Shown here in pieces: positions 5,855 to 13,944 of a stretch of DNA of 14,679 bases (the stretch's first letter is position 1; every line of letters starts with the position of its first letter). The DNA comes from an uncultured Blautia sp. (lineage in GTDB: Bacteria; Bacillota; Clostridia; Lachnospirales; Lachnospiraceae). The stretch is from positions 1-14,679 of the forward strand of contig UQLX01000047.1 of the NCBI GenBank assembly GCA_900541985.1, read 5' to 3'. The position numbers were made by a program, and so were the translations under genes. The notes below the pieces were generated by a model. That model searched no databases. It was not told the DNA's origin and was given only the letters and a program-made list of their open reading frames with translations.

Positions 5855-8800
5855 TTATCTGTTATACTTTTTCTTTTTACCGTAAATTCCTATAACAGTC
5901 AGCAGACCACCACTGACAAAGAGAAGTGCGATCCACAATGCAAGGGGACTGTTATCCCCGGTCTGCGGGGAATTTGTACTGTTGGTTCCAGTCTGTGAAG
6001 AATCCGTACTGCCAGCTTTCGCATTCACGGTAAATGTTGTGGAAGCGGTACCGCTTTCCGATACAATACCGATGGTATGCTCGCCGGTTGAAAGAGTGGA
6101 AACGTAATCAGCATTCAGGGTAACAACCGTACTTCCTTCCTTTGCAGTATAGTTCTTTTCAGCAAGAGTTTTACCGTCAAGCTCAACCCGGATGAAATCA
6201 CTGAACGCTGCATTGGATGTGAAAGACAATGCAGTCTTTTCCCCTTCTGTTACGCTTTGTCCTTTACCCTTAATGATTTCGGGCGGGAGCTTCGCAGTCA
6301 CTGTGTCTTCCAGCCCGATCTTATCCTTTCCGTCCGGATCGGAGAAGAGGTCACCGCAATCCTTACACTGCCAATACTCTATGTTTCCAGTTTCAGTTAC
6401 AGTTGCTGCCTTTGCAGGCACTTTTTCAAGGTTATGGTTCGTACTGTCGATTTCGCCGTATTCTTTGCCGCAGTATTCACAGACTGCCTTGCTTGTGCAG
6501 GTAGCCTTTCCACCTGAGCAGTTGCCGTCTTCATGGACGTTGCAGCCTTCAACAATGCAGTAGCGTGTGTGCGTTGAGTTACCGTTTGACTGCCATTCGC
6601 CGTAGGTATGCCCGTCGTTTACGGTTACGGTCATTTCCGCTTTATTTCCTGCGTTATCAGTGGCAACGATTGTCTGCGTACCATCAGCCGGATTCAGTGT
6701 AAACTGATTGTTTTCGTCAAGGTATACTTCTGCGCCGTTGACTTTTACACTTTCAATATACTCTTCCGTAACGGTAACCGTCTGTGCTTCACAATATGTC
6801 TTGCCGTTTTCAACGCCGGAAATTACGGGAGCAATGCTATCAAGCACAATGCCCTCGGAATTAATGTATGTTGCATTGTCGCTTGTGTCGGTCAGCTTTG
6901 CATAAATAACATACTTGTTATCGGGGTTGATACTGAACGCCTCGGTGTATGCGGTAAAGGTTGCACTTGCAAGCTCCGTTTCGTCCAATTCCTTGTCGCT
7001 TAACAGATATTCTATTGTTACTGCGTCGTCACTGTTGTCGCTTGCAGTAATTGTTACCATTTGCTTATTCTTGAAGAACAGACCAAAGGTGATATCGTTG
7101 ATAAATTCTTTCCAAGACTTTGTACCAATACTGATTTCACCTGTCGGTTTGGTAATGTCGCTCCATACAGGGTAAAGGGTGATATCTGCATTTGCGGTAT
7201 AGCTTCCGCCTAATTCGTAAACCTTTTCCCCTCCGTCTGAAGTAGACCATCCTGTCTGTTCATAACCTGCACGGGTAAATTTCTCCGAGCTGAGTGTAAA
7301 AGAAACATCCTGAGTCTTGCTGCCTGCCGCTACTGTACCGCTCCCGTTACTGCCGGCGGCGTAGGTAACGGTATAGATTTTCGGCAAAATAGTAAACTGT
7401 ATTTTATCCTCAAGTCCTGTATAGTTCTTCGTTTCCTCGACCGCAGCTTTTACCCAGTATGTCCCGGCGTTTGTCGGCTGATCCGTTGCATAGGTACCAT
7501 CTTCTTCGGTTGAATAACTGTATGTTGGCGTACCGAATTTTGCTGCAGCATCCGGGGCATTTGGGGTATCACCGTAAGTCCAACCCTCTATTGAAAGGTC
7601 GGTTGTGAAGCTGTTTTCAGCCTGCAGGATCGTAAACCGGCCAACCTCATAATCGGATACCGCCGAATGCTTACTGCTTGCCTCAATATCGATTTTAACC
7701 GTATAGGTTCCGGCGTCAACTGGGCTTGCTGAACATAATTGGCCGTTTTGATCATAATATTTTTTAGTGAAATTACCATAATCCTGATTGTTTTTCGTGA
7801 CTGTTGCTTCTTTTGCGTTTCCATCATATGTCAGGTCACTCGGTGGTGCAAAAGAAAAACCTTGAGTTATATCTCCTACATATCTCACTTTGCCATTAAG
7901 GTCATCATTATAATAACTAGAGATAGTTATACTTTCCCATTCAGCTTCCGTACCGAGATAATAAACATCTTTCAACCCACTACAGCCAGAAAACGCTCCC
8001 ATTAAAATCTTTGTCACACTAGCCGGGATAGTGATACTGGTAAGGTTTGTACAGTTAAAAAACACATGCATGCGAATTACTGTTACATTATTCGGGATAG
8101 TGATACTTGTCAGGCTTGTACACCACTCAAACGCATTATCGTCAATTGATGTCACGCTGTCCGGAATAGAGATACTTGTCAGGCTTGTACATTTAGAAAA
8201 CGCATAATTGCCAATTGATGTCACGCTGTCCGGAATAGAGATACTTGTCAGGCTTGTACATTCAGAAAACGCAAAATTGCCAATTGATGTCACATCAACA
8301 CCGTCAATACTTTCCGGGATAATTACTTCTGTCATAGAAGTGTCATTTAGATCGATAATTGTGCCGGTAGTTTTATCAAATATTAAGTAAGAGTAATCCT
8401 CCTCATATGTGGCTACCGATCCGGTAAACCACTCCATAAGAGCTTCCAGCTTATCCAGACCGGTGAGCTGATCCAGCTCTTCCGTAGTCAGTTCATCCAG
8501 GGCGTCGCAGATATTCTGAACGGTATCATAAACAGCATCCACGGTTTCATCGTCTGCATCTTCCAGCTCCTCCACCGTTGGCAGGGCGTCGATCATGGCC
8601 TGTACTTTTTCTACGGCAGTCTGCTCCGATTCCGGTTCTTCCGCTGCAGGTGCTCCCAGCTGGACTACTTCTGCTATCTGCTCTTCCGCTGCAGGGGCAA
8701 CGTAAGCCGCGCAGTTTTCCGGAACTGCACCCTCCGCGCCGCAGACCGGGCAGTTTTCATCCATGGCTTCTGCCGTACAGGCATCTTCGCAAACACAAAC

Positions 8801-9307
8801 CGGCGCTTCCGGCGGTGTTGTTGCTTCCGTAGACTCATCCTGTTCAGGTGCCACATACTTGCAGCAATCTTCCACTACCGCACCCTCTCCGCCACAGACC
8901 GGGCACTCCGTATTCATGGCTTCCGCCGTGCAGGAACTTTCACAGTTACACACTACTGCTTCTGATTCTGTTGCTTCCGGGTCAGCTTCTTCTGACTCAA
9001 CTGTTTCTGAATCAGCTGTTTCTGAATCGGTTGATCCGGAACCGCCTTCTTCTGATTCTGCTGCCTCCGACTGCGTTGCTGATTCTGCAGATTCTTCTTT
9101 TATCGCTTCAGCATACTTACAGCAATTCTCAATAGCTGCACCCTCTGCACCGCAAACAGCGCACTCTGCGTCCATGTCTTCCGCCGTACATGCTTCTTCG
9201 CAGGTACACACAGGTGTTTCTGCATTTTCGTCAGCAAACGCTGCTGTCGGCAATAAGGACAGTACCATGCACAGTGTCATTGCCAGGCTCAACAACCTTT
9301 TTTTCAT
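5855..9307 (-). CDS. Wall-anchored BspA-like leucine-rich-repeat surface protein
   Basis: This 1150-residue protein has a signal peptide (1-26, cut after TAAFA). Three acidic Cys modules follow at 34-63, 120-149 and 171-199, spaced CxC-x3-C-x8-C-x2-C-x9-C with a final CC in the first two. LRR_5/BspA repeats lie at 327-450, with five units of about 23 residues built on the CTSLTSISIPDSVTSIG theme. After these come MBG/Ig-like segments (about 490-650), an InlB B-repeat-like segment ending in TLYPVW (about 660-730), further Ig-like sequence and CxxC pairs (about 940-1030). It ends with the sortase signal SPQTG (1113-1117), a hydrophobic helix and KKKKYNR. It is probably an exported adhesin covalently linked to peptidoglycan; its ligand is unknown. 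AAGGAGG precedes the start, whose ATGA overlaps the tetR stop, so the genes are translationally coupled. It is cargo, not a transfer gene. Confidence 0.92.
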   Translation of the reverse strand: MKKRLLSLAMTLCMVLSLLPTAAFADENAETPVCTCEEACTAEDMDAECAVCGAEGAAIENCCKYAEAIKEESAESATQSEAAESEEGGSGSTDSETADSETVESEEADPEATESEAVVCNCESSCTAEAMNTECPVCGGEGAVVEDCCKYVAPEQDESTEATTPPEAPVCVCEDACTAEAMDENCPVCGAEGAVPENCAAYVAPAAEEQIAEVVQLGAPAAEEPESEQTAVEKVQAMIDALPTVEELEDADDETVDAVYDTVQNICDALDELTTEELDQLTGLDKLEALMEWFTGSVATYEEDYSYLIFDKTTGTIIDLNDTSMTEVIIPESIDGVDVTSIGNFAFSECTSLTSISIPDSVTSIGNYAFSKCTSLTSISIPDSVTSIDDNAFEWCTSLTSITIPNNVTVIRMHVFFNCTNLTSITIPASVTKILMGAFSGCSGLKDVYYLGTEAEWESITISSYYNDDLNGKVRYVGDITQGFSFAPPSDLTYDGNAKEATVTKNNQDYGNFTKKYYDQNGQLCSASPVDAGTYTVKIDIEASSKHSAVSDYEVGRFTILQAENSFTTDLSIEGWTYGDTPNAPDAAAKFGTPTYSYSTEEDGTYATDQPTNAGTYWVKAAVEETKNYTGLEDKIQFTILPKIYTVTYAAGSNGSGTVAAGSKTQDVSFTLSSEKFTRAGYEQTGWSTSDGGEKVYELGGSYTANADITLYPVWSDITKPTGEISIGTKSWKEFINDITFGLFFKNKQMVTITASDNSDDAVTIEYLLSDKELDETELASATFTAYTEAFSINPDNKYVIYAKLTDTSDNATYINSEGIVLDSIAPVISGVENGKTYCEAQTVTVTEEYIESVKVNGAEVYLDENNQFTLNPADGTQTIVATDNAGNKAEMTVTVNDGHTYGEWQSNGNSTHTRYCIVEGCNVHEDGNCSGGKATCTSKAVCEYCGKEYGEIDSTNHNLEKVPAKAATVTETGNIEYWQCKDCGDLFSDPDGKDKIGLEDTVTAKLPPEIIKGKGQSVTEGEKTALSFTSNAAFSDFIRVELDGKTLAEKNYTAKEGSTVVTLNADYVSTLSTGEHTIGIVSESGTASTTFTVNAKAGSTDSSQTGTNSTNSPQTGDNSPLALWIALLFVSGGLLTVIGIYGKKKKYNR
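8151..8288. repeat. Near-identical 69-bp tandem repeats in the LRR region
   Basis: Two adjacent 69-bp units (8151-8219 and 8220-8288) differ at only a few bases, and a more diverged relative lies at about 8080-8150. Each encodes one 23-residue leucine-rich repeat. The identity suggests recent duplication, so repeat number may vary between strains by slippage or recombination. Confidence 0.85.
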
Positions 9308-9915
9308 AATATTTCCTCCTTTTTCTCCGCAGCTTCGCCGCGGCTATATTTTTCTATATAAAGTTTGAGTGTTTCCTTCAGTGATTCTATCTGGGATTTC
9401 ATATAGAATTCATCCTCAAACAGTGCGTAATGTACACAAGCCCTGATCAACATGAATATAAGCGGTGTGATTTTTTCGTGGGGAAGCCCCAGTTTTGGCT
9501 CTAAGCTCTTTGCGTATTCCGTATAACGCCGGTCCACTCCCACAAAGAATTTCTTACCGTATTCCCTGTATTTCGGGTGGGTATAAACCTGATACATAAA
9601 CCTGTATTTTTTCTCGTGCTTCTCTGCGGTCCAGTATGGTATCTCATCAATAAACCGCCATAAGTCCTCCACATCCGTGGGGGCTTTCGCCATAAATTCA
9701 TCCTCAACCTTGCTCATACAGTATTCAGTGGACTGGATGATCAGGTCATCAAAGTCCTTGAAATATGTATAAATCATAGAAGTGTTATACCCACAATGCC
9801 TTGCCAATGAACGGATACCTGTACCGTGCAAGCCTAACTCGGCAAAGCCGTTAAAACACGTTTCCATCAGGTTCACTTTCTTCTCATTCCAGTGTGCTTC
9901 TGTGTAATTCGCCAT
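9304..9915 (-). CDS. TetR/AcrR family transcriptional regulator
   Basis: The product is 203 residues long, usual for TetR repressors. Residues 11-58 hold the helix-turn-helix domain, with the recognition region GIRSLARHCGYNTSMIYTYFKDFDDLI. The remaining helical part should bind an inducer and dimerize, but nothing in it identifies the ligand. The gene lies immediately before the surface-protein gene with a 4-bp ATGA overlap, so one message makes both. A good promoter lies upstream (9960-9987), with palindromes between its -10 box and the ATG (9934-9955). This is the usual layout for an autorepressing TetR that also sets expression of its partner. Regulation of the surface protein is inferred. 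Confidence 0.9.
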   Translation of the reverse strand: MANYTEAHWNEKKVNLMETCFNGFAELGLHGTGIRSLARHCGYNTSMIYTYFKDFDDLIIQSTEYCMSKVEDEFMAKAPTDVEDLWRFIDEIPYWTAEKHEKKYRFMYQVYTHPKYREYGKKFFVGVDRRYTEYAKSLEPKLGLPHEKITPLIFMLIRACVHYALFEDEFYMKSQIESLKETLKLYIEKYSRGEAAEKKEEIL

Positions 9916-9933
9916 CTAATCACCCCCACTCCT

Positions 9934-9955
9934 TGATCCAGATCAGTTGTACTGA
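9934..9955. promoter_or_regulatory. Candidate TetR operator: two overlapping palindromes
   Basis: TGATC (9934-9938) with GATCA (9941-9945), and TCAGT (9943-9947) with ACTGA (9951-9955), are perfect short inverted repeats sharing three bases. They sit just downstream of the -10 box, where a bound repressor would block transcription of tetR and the surface-protein gene. Confidence 0.5.
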
Positions 9956-9959
9956 ATTA

Positions 9960-9987
9960 AGTATACCCTATTTCTACGGAAAATCAA
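9960..9987 (-). promoter_or_regulatory. Sigma-A-type promoter of the tetR/surface-protein operon
   Basis: Read on the minus strand, TTGATT (9982-9987) and TATACT (9960-9965) are separated by 16 bases. Each box is one or two bases from consensus. The site lies about 45 bases before the tetR start. Confidence 0.65.
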
Positions 9988-10046
9988 TAGGTTTCTGCAG
10001 CTTCATCTGATGAAAGTTTTCTCTTTATATTAACCATCAAGTAGGA

Positions 10047-10072
10047 GGAATTTCTCTTTATTAAGAAATTCC
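10047..10072. terminator. 9-bp inverted repeat between the recombinase and tetR operons
   Basis: GGAATTTCT (10047-10055) and AGAAATTCC (10064-10072) are perfect inverted copies with an 8-base loop. The hairpin lies in the gap between the end of the recombinase operon (10156) and the tetR promoter, where a terminator is expected. Neither strand has a clear oligo-T tract after it, so its role is uncertain. The rest of this 240-bp gap shows no gene. Confidence 0.35.
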
Positions 10073-10155
10073 GACCTCTCGCAACGCCGTGCATACTATT
10101 CGGTACACAGCGGTTCAATCAACTTAATAAATAACACACTTTCGCTTTTCAGCTT

Positions 10156-10455
10156 TTAATATATTTCCTTAACGATGCCCTTTATAATCTTATGCAACCG
10201 GATTCCATCCTTAAGGCCCAGACGATAAAAGAACTGCTCTGCATCTGCCCCACTATCAAAAATAGCATCACAGTATTCCCGGACTGCCTGCTCCTTATCC
10301 GGTGGAAGCAACGCAACTGCCTCCTGATACTTCCGCTCAATCTCGTATTCTCTGCCCGGCTCTTTTTCTGCTTTCATCTGGCTGAATGCTTTCTGCATCC
10401 GTTCCTGAATGATAAAATCCACAAATTCCTTTAATGCTTCCTCTTTCATCTTCAT
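10156..10455 (-). CDS. Hypothetical small helical protein of the recombinase operon
   Basis: The product is 99 residues, charged and predicted mostly helical, with no motif that I recognise. It begins MKMKEEALKEFVDFIIQERM and ends LKDGIRLHKIIKGIVKEIY. AAAGGAA precedes the ATG. It is the fourth gene of a tightly spaced series (recombinase, tnpV, a 62-residue gene, this one), with 15 bases from the previous stop, so it is very likely co-transcribed. Similar small proteins accompany tnpV in clostridial elements, but I cannot assign a function. The coding call rests on spacing, ribosome site and normal amino-acid composition. Confidence 0.75.
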   Translation of the reverse strand: MKMKEEALKEFVDFIIQERMQKAFSQMKAEKEPGREYEIERKYQEAVALLPPDKEQAVREYCDAIFDSGADAEQFFYRLGLKDGIRLHKIIKGIVKEIY

Positions 10456-10470
10456 ACATTCCTTTCTACC

Positions 10471-10659
10471 TTATCCGGCATTCTTATCCAGATAATTCTG
10501 GTACTTCTCAAGTACGGAATCTGTCACACCGTTTTTGTAGATTTTCCGAATATCTGTGATCTCTTCATCCTTTAAAAGTTTCAGCCATTCCAGAAGGTCT
10601 TTCCGGCTGTTGGCGAAATTACAGCAACGACCATCTGCGTATTCAATTCGGTATCTCAT
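10471..10659 (-). CDS. Hypothetical 62-residue protein following tnpV
   Basis: I choose the ATG at 10659 (MRYRIEYADGRCCNFAN...) because AGGGGG lies six bases upstream. An in-frame ATG at 10677 overlaps the tnpV end and lacks such a site. The protein starts with a beta-like MRYRIEYADG segment followed by charged helices (RKDLLEWLKLLKDEEITDIRKIYK). It resembles small conserved proteins found beside tnpV in mobile elements of Firmicutes. No catalytic motif is visible and its function is unknown. Confidence 0.75.
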   Translation of the reverse strand: MRYRIEYADGRCCNFANSRKDLLEWLKLLKDEEITDIRKIYKNGVTDSVLEKYQNYLDKNAG

Positions 10660-10669
10660 AAGCATCCCC

Positions 10670-11053
10670 CTATACATAGACCAGTTCTGTCAGGATTACT
10701 TCATCCACTCTGTTGCGGATGTTATTTACCCTGCGGAGCCATTCCATCTGGTCTTTTCCCTTTAATTCCTCTGTGACACCCTCTGCTTCCATCATCTGAT
10801 CCATCATGCTGTCCCTGCGTTCCACGCAGATTTCATTCAGGTCAGCCAGATACGTCCAAAGCTTTCCTGTCAGCATAAGCTGGGAATACAAAGCCTGCCG
10901 GTAGTCTTTCAGAAAATTCCTGCGTAGGCTTCCATAGAAACCAATATCTCTGGTTTCTTCCGCCACACGAATCAGCGGGATATAATAATCTCCCACAAGG
11001 ATATAATCCAGTCCGTTCTTTTCATCATGTATCATCGGTTTCAATTCTTTCAT
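10670..11053 (-). CDS. tnpV: Transposon-encoded protein TnpV
   Basis: This 127-residue protein has the TnpV family pattern: YILVGDYYIPLI near the start, then RDIGFYGSLRRNFLKDYRQALYSQLMLTGKLWTYLADLNE and a Met/Glu-rich helical end. TnpV is carried by Tn4451-type elements; its role is not established to my knowledge. Its ATG overlaps the recombinase stop as ATGA (11050-11053), so translation is coupled. An accessory role in recombination is a guess from this coupling. Confidence 0.9.
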   Translation of the reverse strand: MKELKPMIHDEKNGLDYILVGDYYIPLIRVAEETRDIGFYGSLRRNFLKDYRQALYSQLMLTGKLWTYLADLNEICVERRDSMMDQMMEAEGVTEELKGKDQMEWLRRVNNIRNRVDEVILTELVYV

Positions 11054-12924
11054 GTATTTACCACCCCTTTCTTTGGTTCTGCAGCCGGAAGCATCGACAC
11101 TGGAACAAACACACCTTTCGCAATATCTTCCTGCCGGATTGCTTCTTTCTTTGCCTCGATCTCGGTTTTTCTTTTTTCTTTTACCTTGTCTTCGTATTCT
11201 TTCTGTTTTCCATTTGCCTTCCGCCTCAGATAATTCTGGTGCAGCCTGTCCTTCCTGGCTTCCCGCTTTCGTAATTCTTCTTCCTCTTCCGGTGTCAGCT
11301 GGACTTCTCCAAAATGCGGTGGAAGATACCTTCCCACGAAGTTAAAATAAATCTCGATCTCCTGTGTGGTCTGCTGGCTTCCTTTCCTGTCCCTCTCATG
11401 CACCAGAATCTTTTCCACGAACTCATTTAGCATATATGTGGTCAGTTCATCAAAATTCTGATATTTGTCCACCAGTGCAATAAATCTTTCCGCAGACCTT
11501 CTGCCATTTTCATATCCGGCTATCTCTGCTTCCAATTCAGAATTTTCCGCTTTCAGTTCTTTCTGTTCCTTGGAATACTGCCCATCAAGGACTGCGTAAC
11601 GTTCATCCGGCAACTTACCGAGGATATTATCCTCATATATCCGGCAGATTAGTTTCTCCAGTTCCTGCAGACGCTTTTTCGCTTCTGCCAGCCTGCTTTT
11701 CAGCCTCACGATTTCACCGGACTGCTGGGAACTCTGTGTTGTCTTCACTGTCTCAATGAACTCTTCCCGGTTCAGATGGGAATATTCTGCGATAGCTTTC
11801 AGCAGGTCTTTTATCAGCTCCATCACAATATCCGCATTAATCCTGTGCTGTGTCGGGCAGAGTGTTCCAACCGGAACCTTGCTATATGCAGAACAGGTAT
11901 ATTGTGGGATTCTTTTCCCATTATTTACCCGGTGCACATACATTTTTGCCCCGCAATCGGCACAATACATCAGCCCTGTCAGTGGATGTGCTTCTCCCCA
12001 TCCGTCCGGGTATCTGCGGACATTCTTCCGGATTCTCTGGACATTATCAAAGGTTTCCTGATCAATGATCGCTTCCTGCGTGTCCTCAAATACTGTCCAG
12101 TTATCTTCTGACACATAATGGCTCTTTTTGTCCTTAAAATGCTTTCTGGTCTTGAAATTAACAGTGTGACCAAGATATTCCCGCTTTTTCAGGATCCCTG
12201 CCACCGTCGACGAACCCCACGCATAGGGGTCTTTGATCTCGTCCACTCTTCCCTGCCATAATCCTGCCCCATGCCTTGCCATGTGTACTGCCGGGATCTC
12301 CACCTGATCTTCTTTCAGCTTCTTTGCGATCTGGTAAGGACCATATCCGTCCATTGTCATCTGAAAAATCCTGCGGACAACCTGTGCAGCCTCTTCATCC
12401 ACGATCCAGTGTTCCTTATTTTCCGGGTCTTTCAGATATCCGTATGGTGTGGTGCTTGCAACGTGCTTCCCGGAATTGCCTTTTGCCTTAAAGGTAGACC
12501 GGATCTTTTTGCTCGTGTCTTTCGCATACCACTCATTCATAATGTTTCGGAAAGGAAGAAAATCATCATCCCCATTCAGACTGTCATGACCATCATTGAT
12601 AGCAATCAGCCTGACATTCTTCTGTCGCAGCATTTCCTGAATCTGACCAACCATCAGATAATCACGTCCCAACCGGCTCATATCCTTTATGATTACCGTC
12701 CCAATCTGCCCGGCTTTGATGGCATCCATCATGCTGACAAATCCCGGGCGGTCAAATCTTGTGCCGGATATGCCATCATCCGTAAAATGGATATATGGGG
12801 TAAGTCCATGAGATTCTGCATATTCTGAAAGCATCTGCTTCTGGTTCGATATACTGTTGCTCTCGCCCATAAGGTCATCATCATGGCTGAGACGTTCATA
12901 CAATGCGGTAAGTTTCTCCTGCAT
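11050..12924 (-). CDS. Large serine recombinase (TnpX/TndX-like)
   Basis: This 624-residue enzyme should integrate and excise the element. The catalytic N-terminal domain has Tyr9-x-Arg11-x-Ser13, with Ser13 the likely nucleophile, and the KDMSRLGRDYL motif (80-90) with the expected arginines. A recombinase domain spans roughly 160-305. A zinc ribbon uses Cys321, Cys324, Cys344 and Cys356. A coiled coil (about 395-480) and a basic C-terminal tail of the DUF4368 type follow. Length and order fit the TnpX/TndX group that moves clostridial transposons. AAGGAGG lies before the ATG at 12924. The gene is nearest one end of the element and has no frameshift, so it is probably active. The minimal CAGG overlap at the junctions agrees with this class of enzyme. 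Confidence 0.95.
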   Translation of the reverse strand: MQEKLTALYERLSHDDDLMGESNSISNQKQMLSEYAESHGLTPYIHFTDDGISGTRFDRPGFVSMMDAIKAGQIGTVIIKDMSRLGRDYLMVGQIQEMLRQKNVRLIAINDGHDSLNGDDDFLPFRNIMNEWYAKDTSKKIRSTFKAKGNSGKHVASTTPYGYLKDPENKEHWIVDEEAAQVVRRIFQMTMDGYGPYQIAKKLKEDQVEIPAVHMARHGAGLWQGRVDEIKDPYAWGSSTVAGILKKREYLGHTVNFKTRKHFKDKKSHYVSEDNWTVFEDTQEAIIDQETFDNVQRIRKNVRRYPDGWGEAHPLTGLMYCADCGAKMYVHRVNNGKRIPQYTCSAYSKVPVGTLCPTQHRINADIVMELIKDLLKAIAEYSHLNREEFIETVKTTQSSQQSGEIVRLKSRLAEAKKRLQELEKLICRIYEDNILGKLPDERYAVLDGQYSKEQKELKAENSELEAEIAGYENGRRSAERFIALVDKYQNFDELTTYMLNEFVEKILVHERDRKGSQQTTQEIEIYFNFVGRYLPPHFGEVQLTPEEEEELRKREARKDRLHQNYLRRKANGKQKEYEDKVKEKRKTEIEAKKEAIRQEDIAKGVFVPVSMLPAAEPKKGVVNT

Positions 12925-13052
12925 CCGTTTTCCTCCTTCCTTTCATTTTTCATTGCCTGTTTTCATTCCATATCCGTTCCTGTACCGGGTTCCGATGTTT
13001 CCGGGACGTATTTGCCAGAAAAGACATGCTGGATGCACATTCAAATCTGGTA

Positions 13053-13081
13053 TCACTATGGACAGGCTGCTCCGTTGTCAA
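13053..13081 (-). promoter_or_regulatory. Candidate promoter of the recombinase operon
   Basis: On the minus strand a perfect TTGACA (13076-13081) is followed after 17 bases by TAGTGA, a poor -10 box. It lies about 130 bases before the recombinase start. The weak -10 may mean low basal expression or help from an activator. Confidence 0.4.
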
Positions 13082-13302
13082 GGTTCGTGTAAGGATCTTC
13101 AAAAAAGTTCCTCTCACTTAACCCATCTTTCGGACGCTGTTTTACAAGGTAGTAACGTAACTTTTTTAAATTTCTCTGGATTTTTGTGTCGGTTTGAAAA
13201 ATTCCTTACACTATATCCAGACTGGCGAGGCAAAATGTTGCCATCCTTTGAGAATGTTTTTAAAAAAGTACAATTTTGTGTTTTGGGCAAAAAATAAGCC
13301 TC

Positions 13303-13365
13303 AAGAGACTTTTTAATCATTTTGGAGCTCCAATTTCTTAAAAAATGATGATTAAGAAGTCTCTT
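13303..13365. repeat. 18-bp inverted repeat near the recombinase-side end
   Basis: The left arm (13303-13320) and right arm (13348-13365) match as inverted copies at 17 of 18 positions, with the palindrome GGAGCTCC (13324-13331) between them. The repeat sits 14 bases inside the element boundary. It could be a recombinase or accessory-protein binding site of the attachment region, or a hairpin that stops virD4 transcription entering the element. The rest of the 13082-13302 interval shows no gene; virD4 translation would read through it to a stop at 13114. Confidence 0.7.
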
Positions 13366-13378
13366 CAAGCTTATAACA

Positions 13379-13382
13379 CCTG
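13379..13382. other. Element end, recombinase side (attachment core CCTG)
   Basis: On the minus strand virD4 reads CTGGCGGCAGG and then changes to TGTTATAAGC of the element. The shared CAGG with 1184-1187 defines the insertion point between the codons for ...KLAAG and KTAKS.... Confidence 0.85.
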
Positions 13383-13878
13383 CCGCCAGCTTGTATTTCT
13401 TATACTGGCGTACCGCAAAGTGTTCCGGATTCCTTTTTTCCAGATCCTCAAACAGCATATCCACTGGATTTTTGTAATTCTCGTCATCCTCCCTGGTCTC
13501 ACTTTCATTCAGAAGGTCAATCAGGGTGTTCATGTTCTTCTCGTCCTCGTCCCCTTCATACCAGATCAGGGCAATCAGTGCCGTGTACAGCAGTTTTTCT
13601 GCTTTGACCCAGAAATCCTCAGTTGCCTTTTCCCCTTCTCCCTTGGTGTTGGCAATGATAACCGTCACCAGTTTCAGGATATCCTTTTCGGATTTTAAAT
13701 AGGCAAACGGATTGTAATGGAGCGATTTAGAGAAGTTAATGGTATTTAGGACCTTGATCACATAAGGCTCATGCACCACCTTCCCGGATTTATCTTTCAC
13801 AACATTTCCATGCTTGTCTCTCTTTGGCGGTCCTTTGGCTAACATCTTCCCGCATTCTTCGATAAGTGTTCCCTTGGG
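13379..13878 (-). pseudogene. virD4: TraG/VirD4 coupling protein, middle fragment, broken at both ends
   Basis: About 167 residues match VirD4: PKGTLIEECGKMLAKG, then VIKVLNTINFSKSLHYNPFAY, KDILKLVTVIIANTKGEG, the DFWVKAEKLLYTALI segment and FAVRQYKKYKLAAG, where the 12.2 kb element interrupts it. The start is also abnormal. Family proteins have two N-terminal membrane helices and a Walker A loop before a VTDPKG motif; here the codons before PKG encode GMV, and an in-frame stop lies just above a TTG at 13914. The ATPase P-loop and membrane anchor are therefore absent. PcfB, which usually precedes virD4, is also missing. Either a second element ends at about 13878 or there was a deletion. The product cannot function. 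Confidence 0.88.
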
Positions 13879-13944
13879 CACCATTCCGTCAAGTAGGAAT
13901 TTGACCAAAATCAATTTTTCTTAAAATGCTGAGAAATCCAGTGT

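Larger units (their letters stand above)
1184..13382. mobile_element. 12.2 kb integrative mobilizable element inserted in virD4
   Basis: The two virD4 pieces flank this segment and share CCTG on the plus strand, at 1184-1187 and 13379-13382. Deleting one copy with everything between recreates codons for LAAGKTAKS, the expected VirD4 sequence. A very short shared core with no longer duplication is what large serine recombinases leave, and one is encoded inside (11050-12924). The cargo includes tnpV, tnpW, a MobV-like relaxase, a CHC2 primase-like protein, a VapE-like ATPase and a tetR plus surface-protein operon. No VirB4, VirB6 or other channel gene is present, so I class it as mobilizable rather than conjugative. 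The layout resembles the Tn4451 group (serine recombinase, tnpV, tnpW, Mob protein). The exact crossover dinucleotide within CAGG cannot be resolved. Confidence 0.9.

Noticed and set aside
8763..9368. A 201-codon plus-strand frame opposite the start of the surface-protein gene
   Set aside because: It is the reverse of the acidic Ser/Glu-rich coding region, with biased Ser/Ala composition caused by that gene; no ribosome site or family match.
12271..12828. A 185-codon plus-strand frame opposite the serine recombinase
   Set aside because: It lies wholly within the recombinase catalytic-domain coding region, and its Cys/His/Ile-rich sequence shows no domain.
13114..13378. Continuation of the virD4 middle fragment for another 88 residues or so
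   Set aside because: This is read-through into the element's non-coding end; the sequence has no VirD4 similarity after LAAG.
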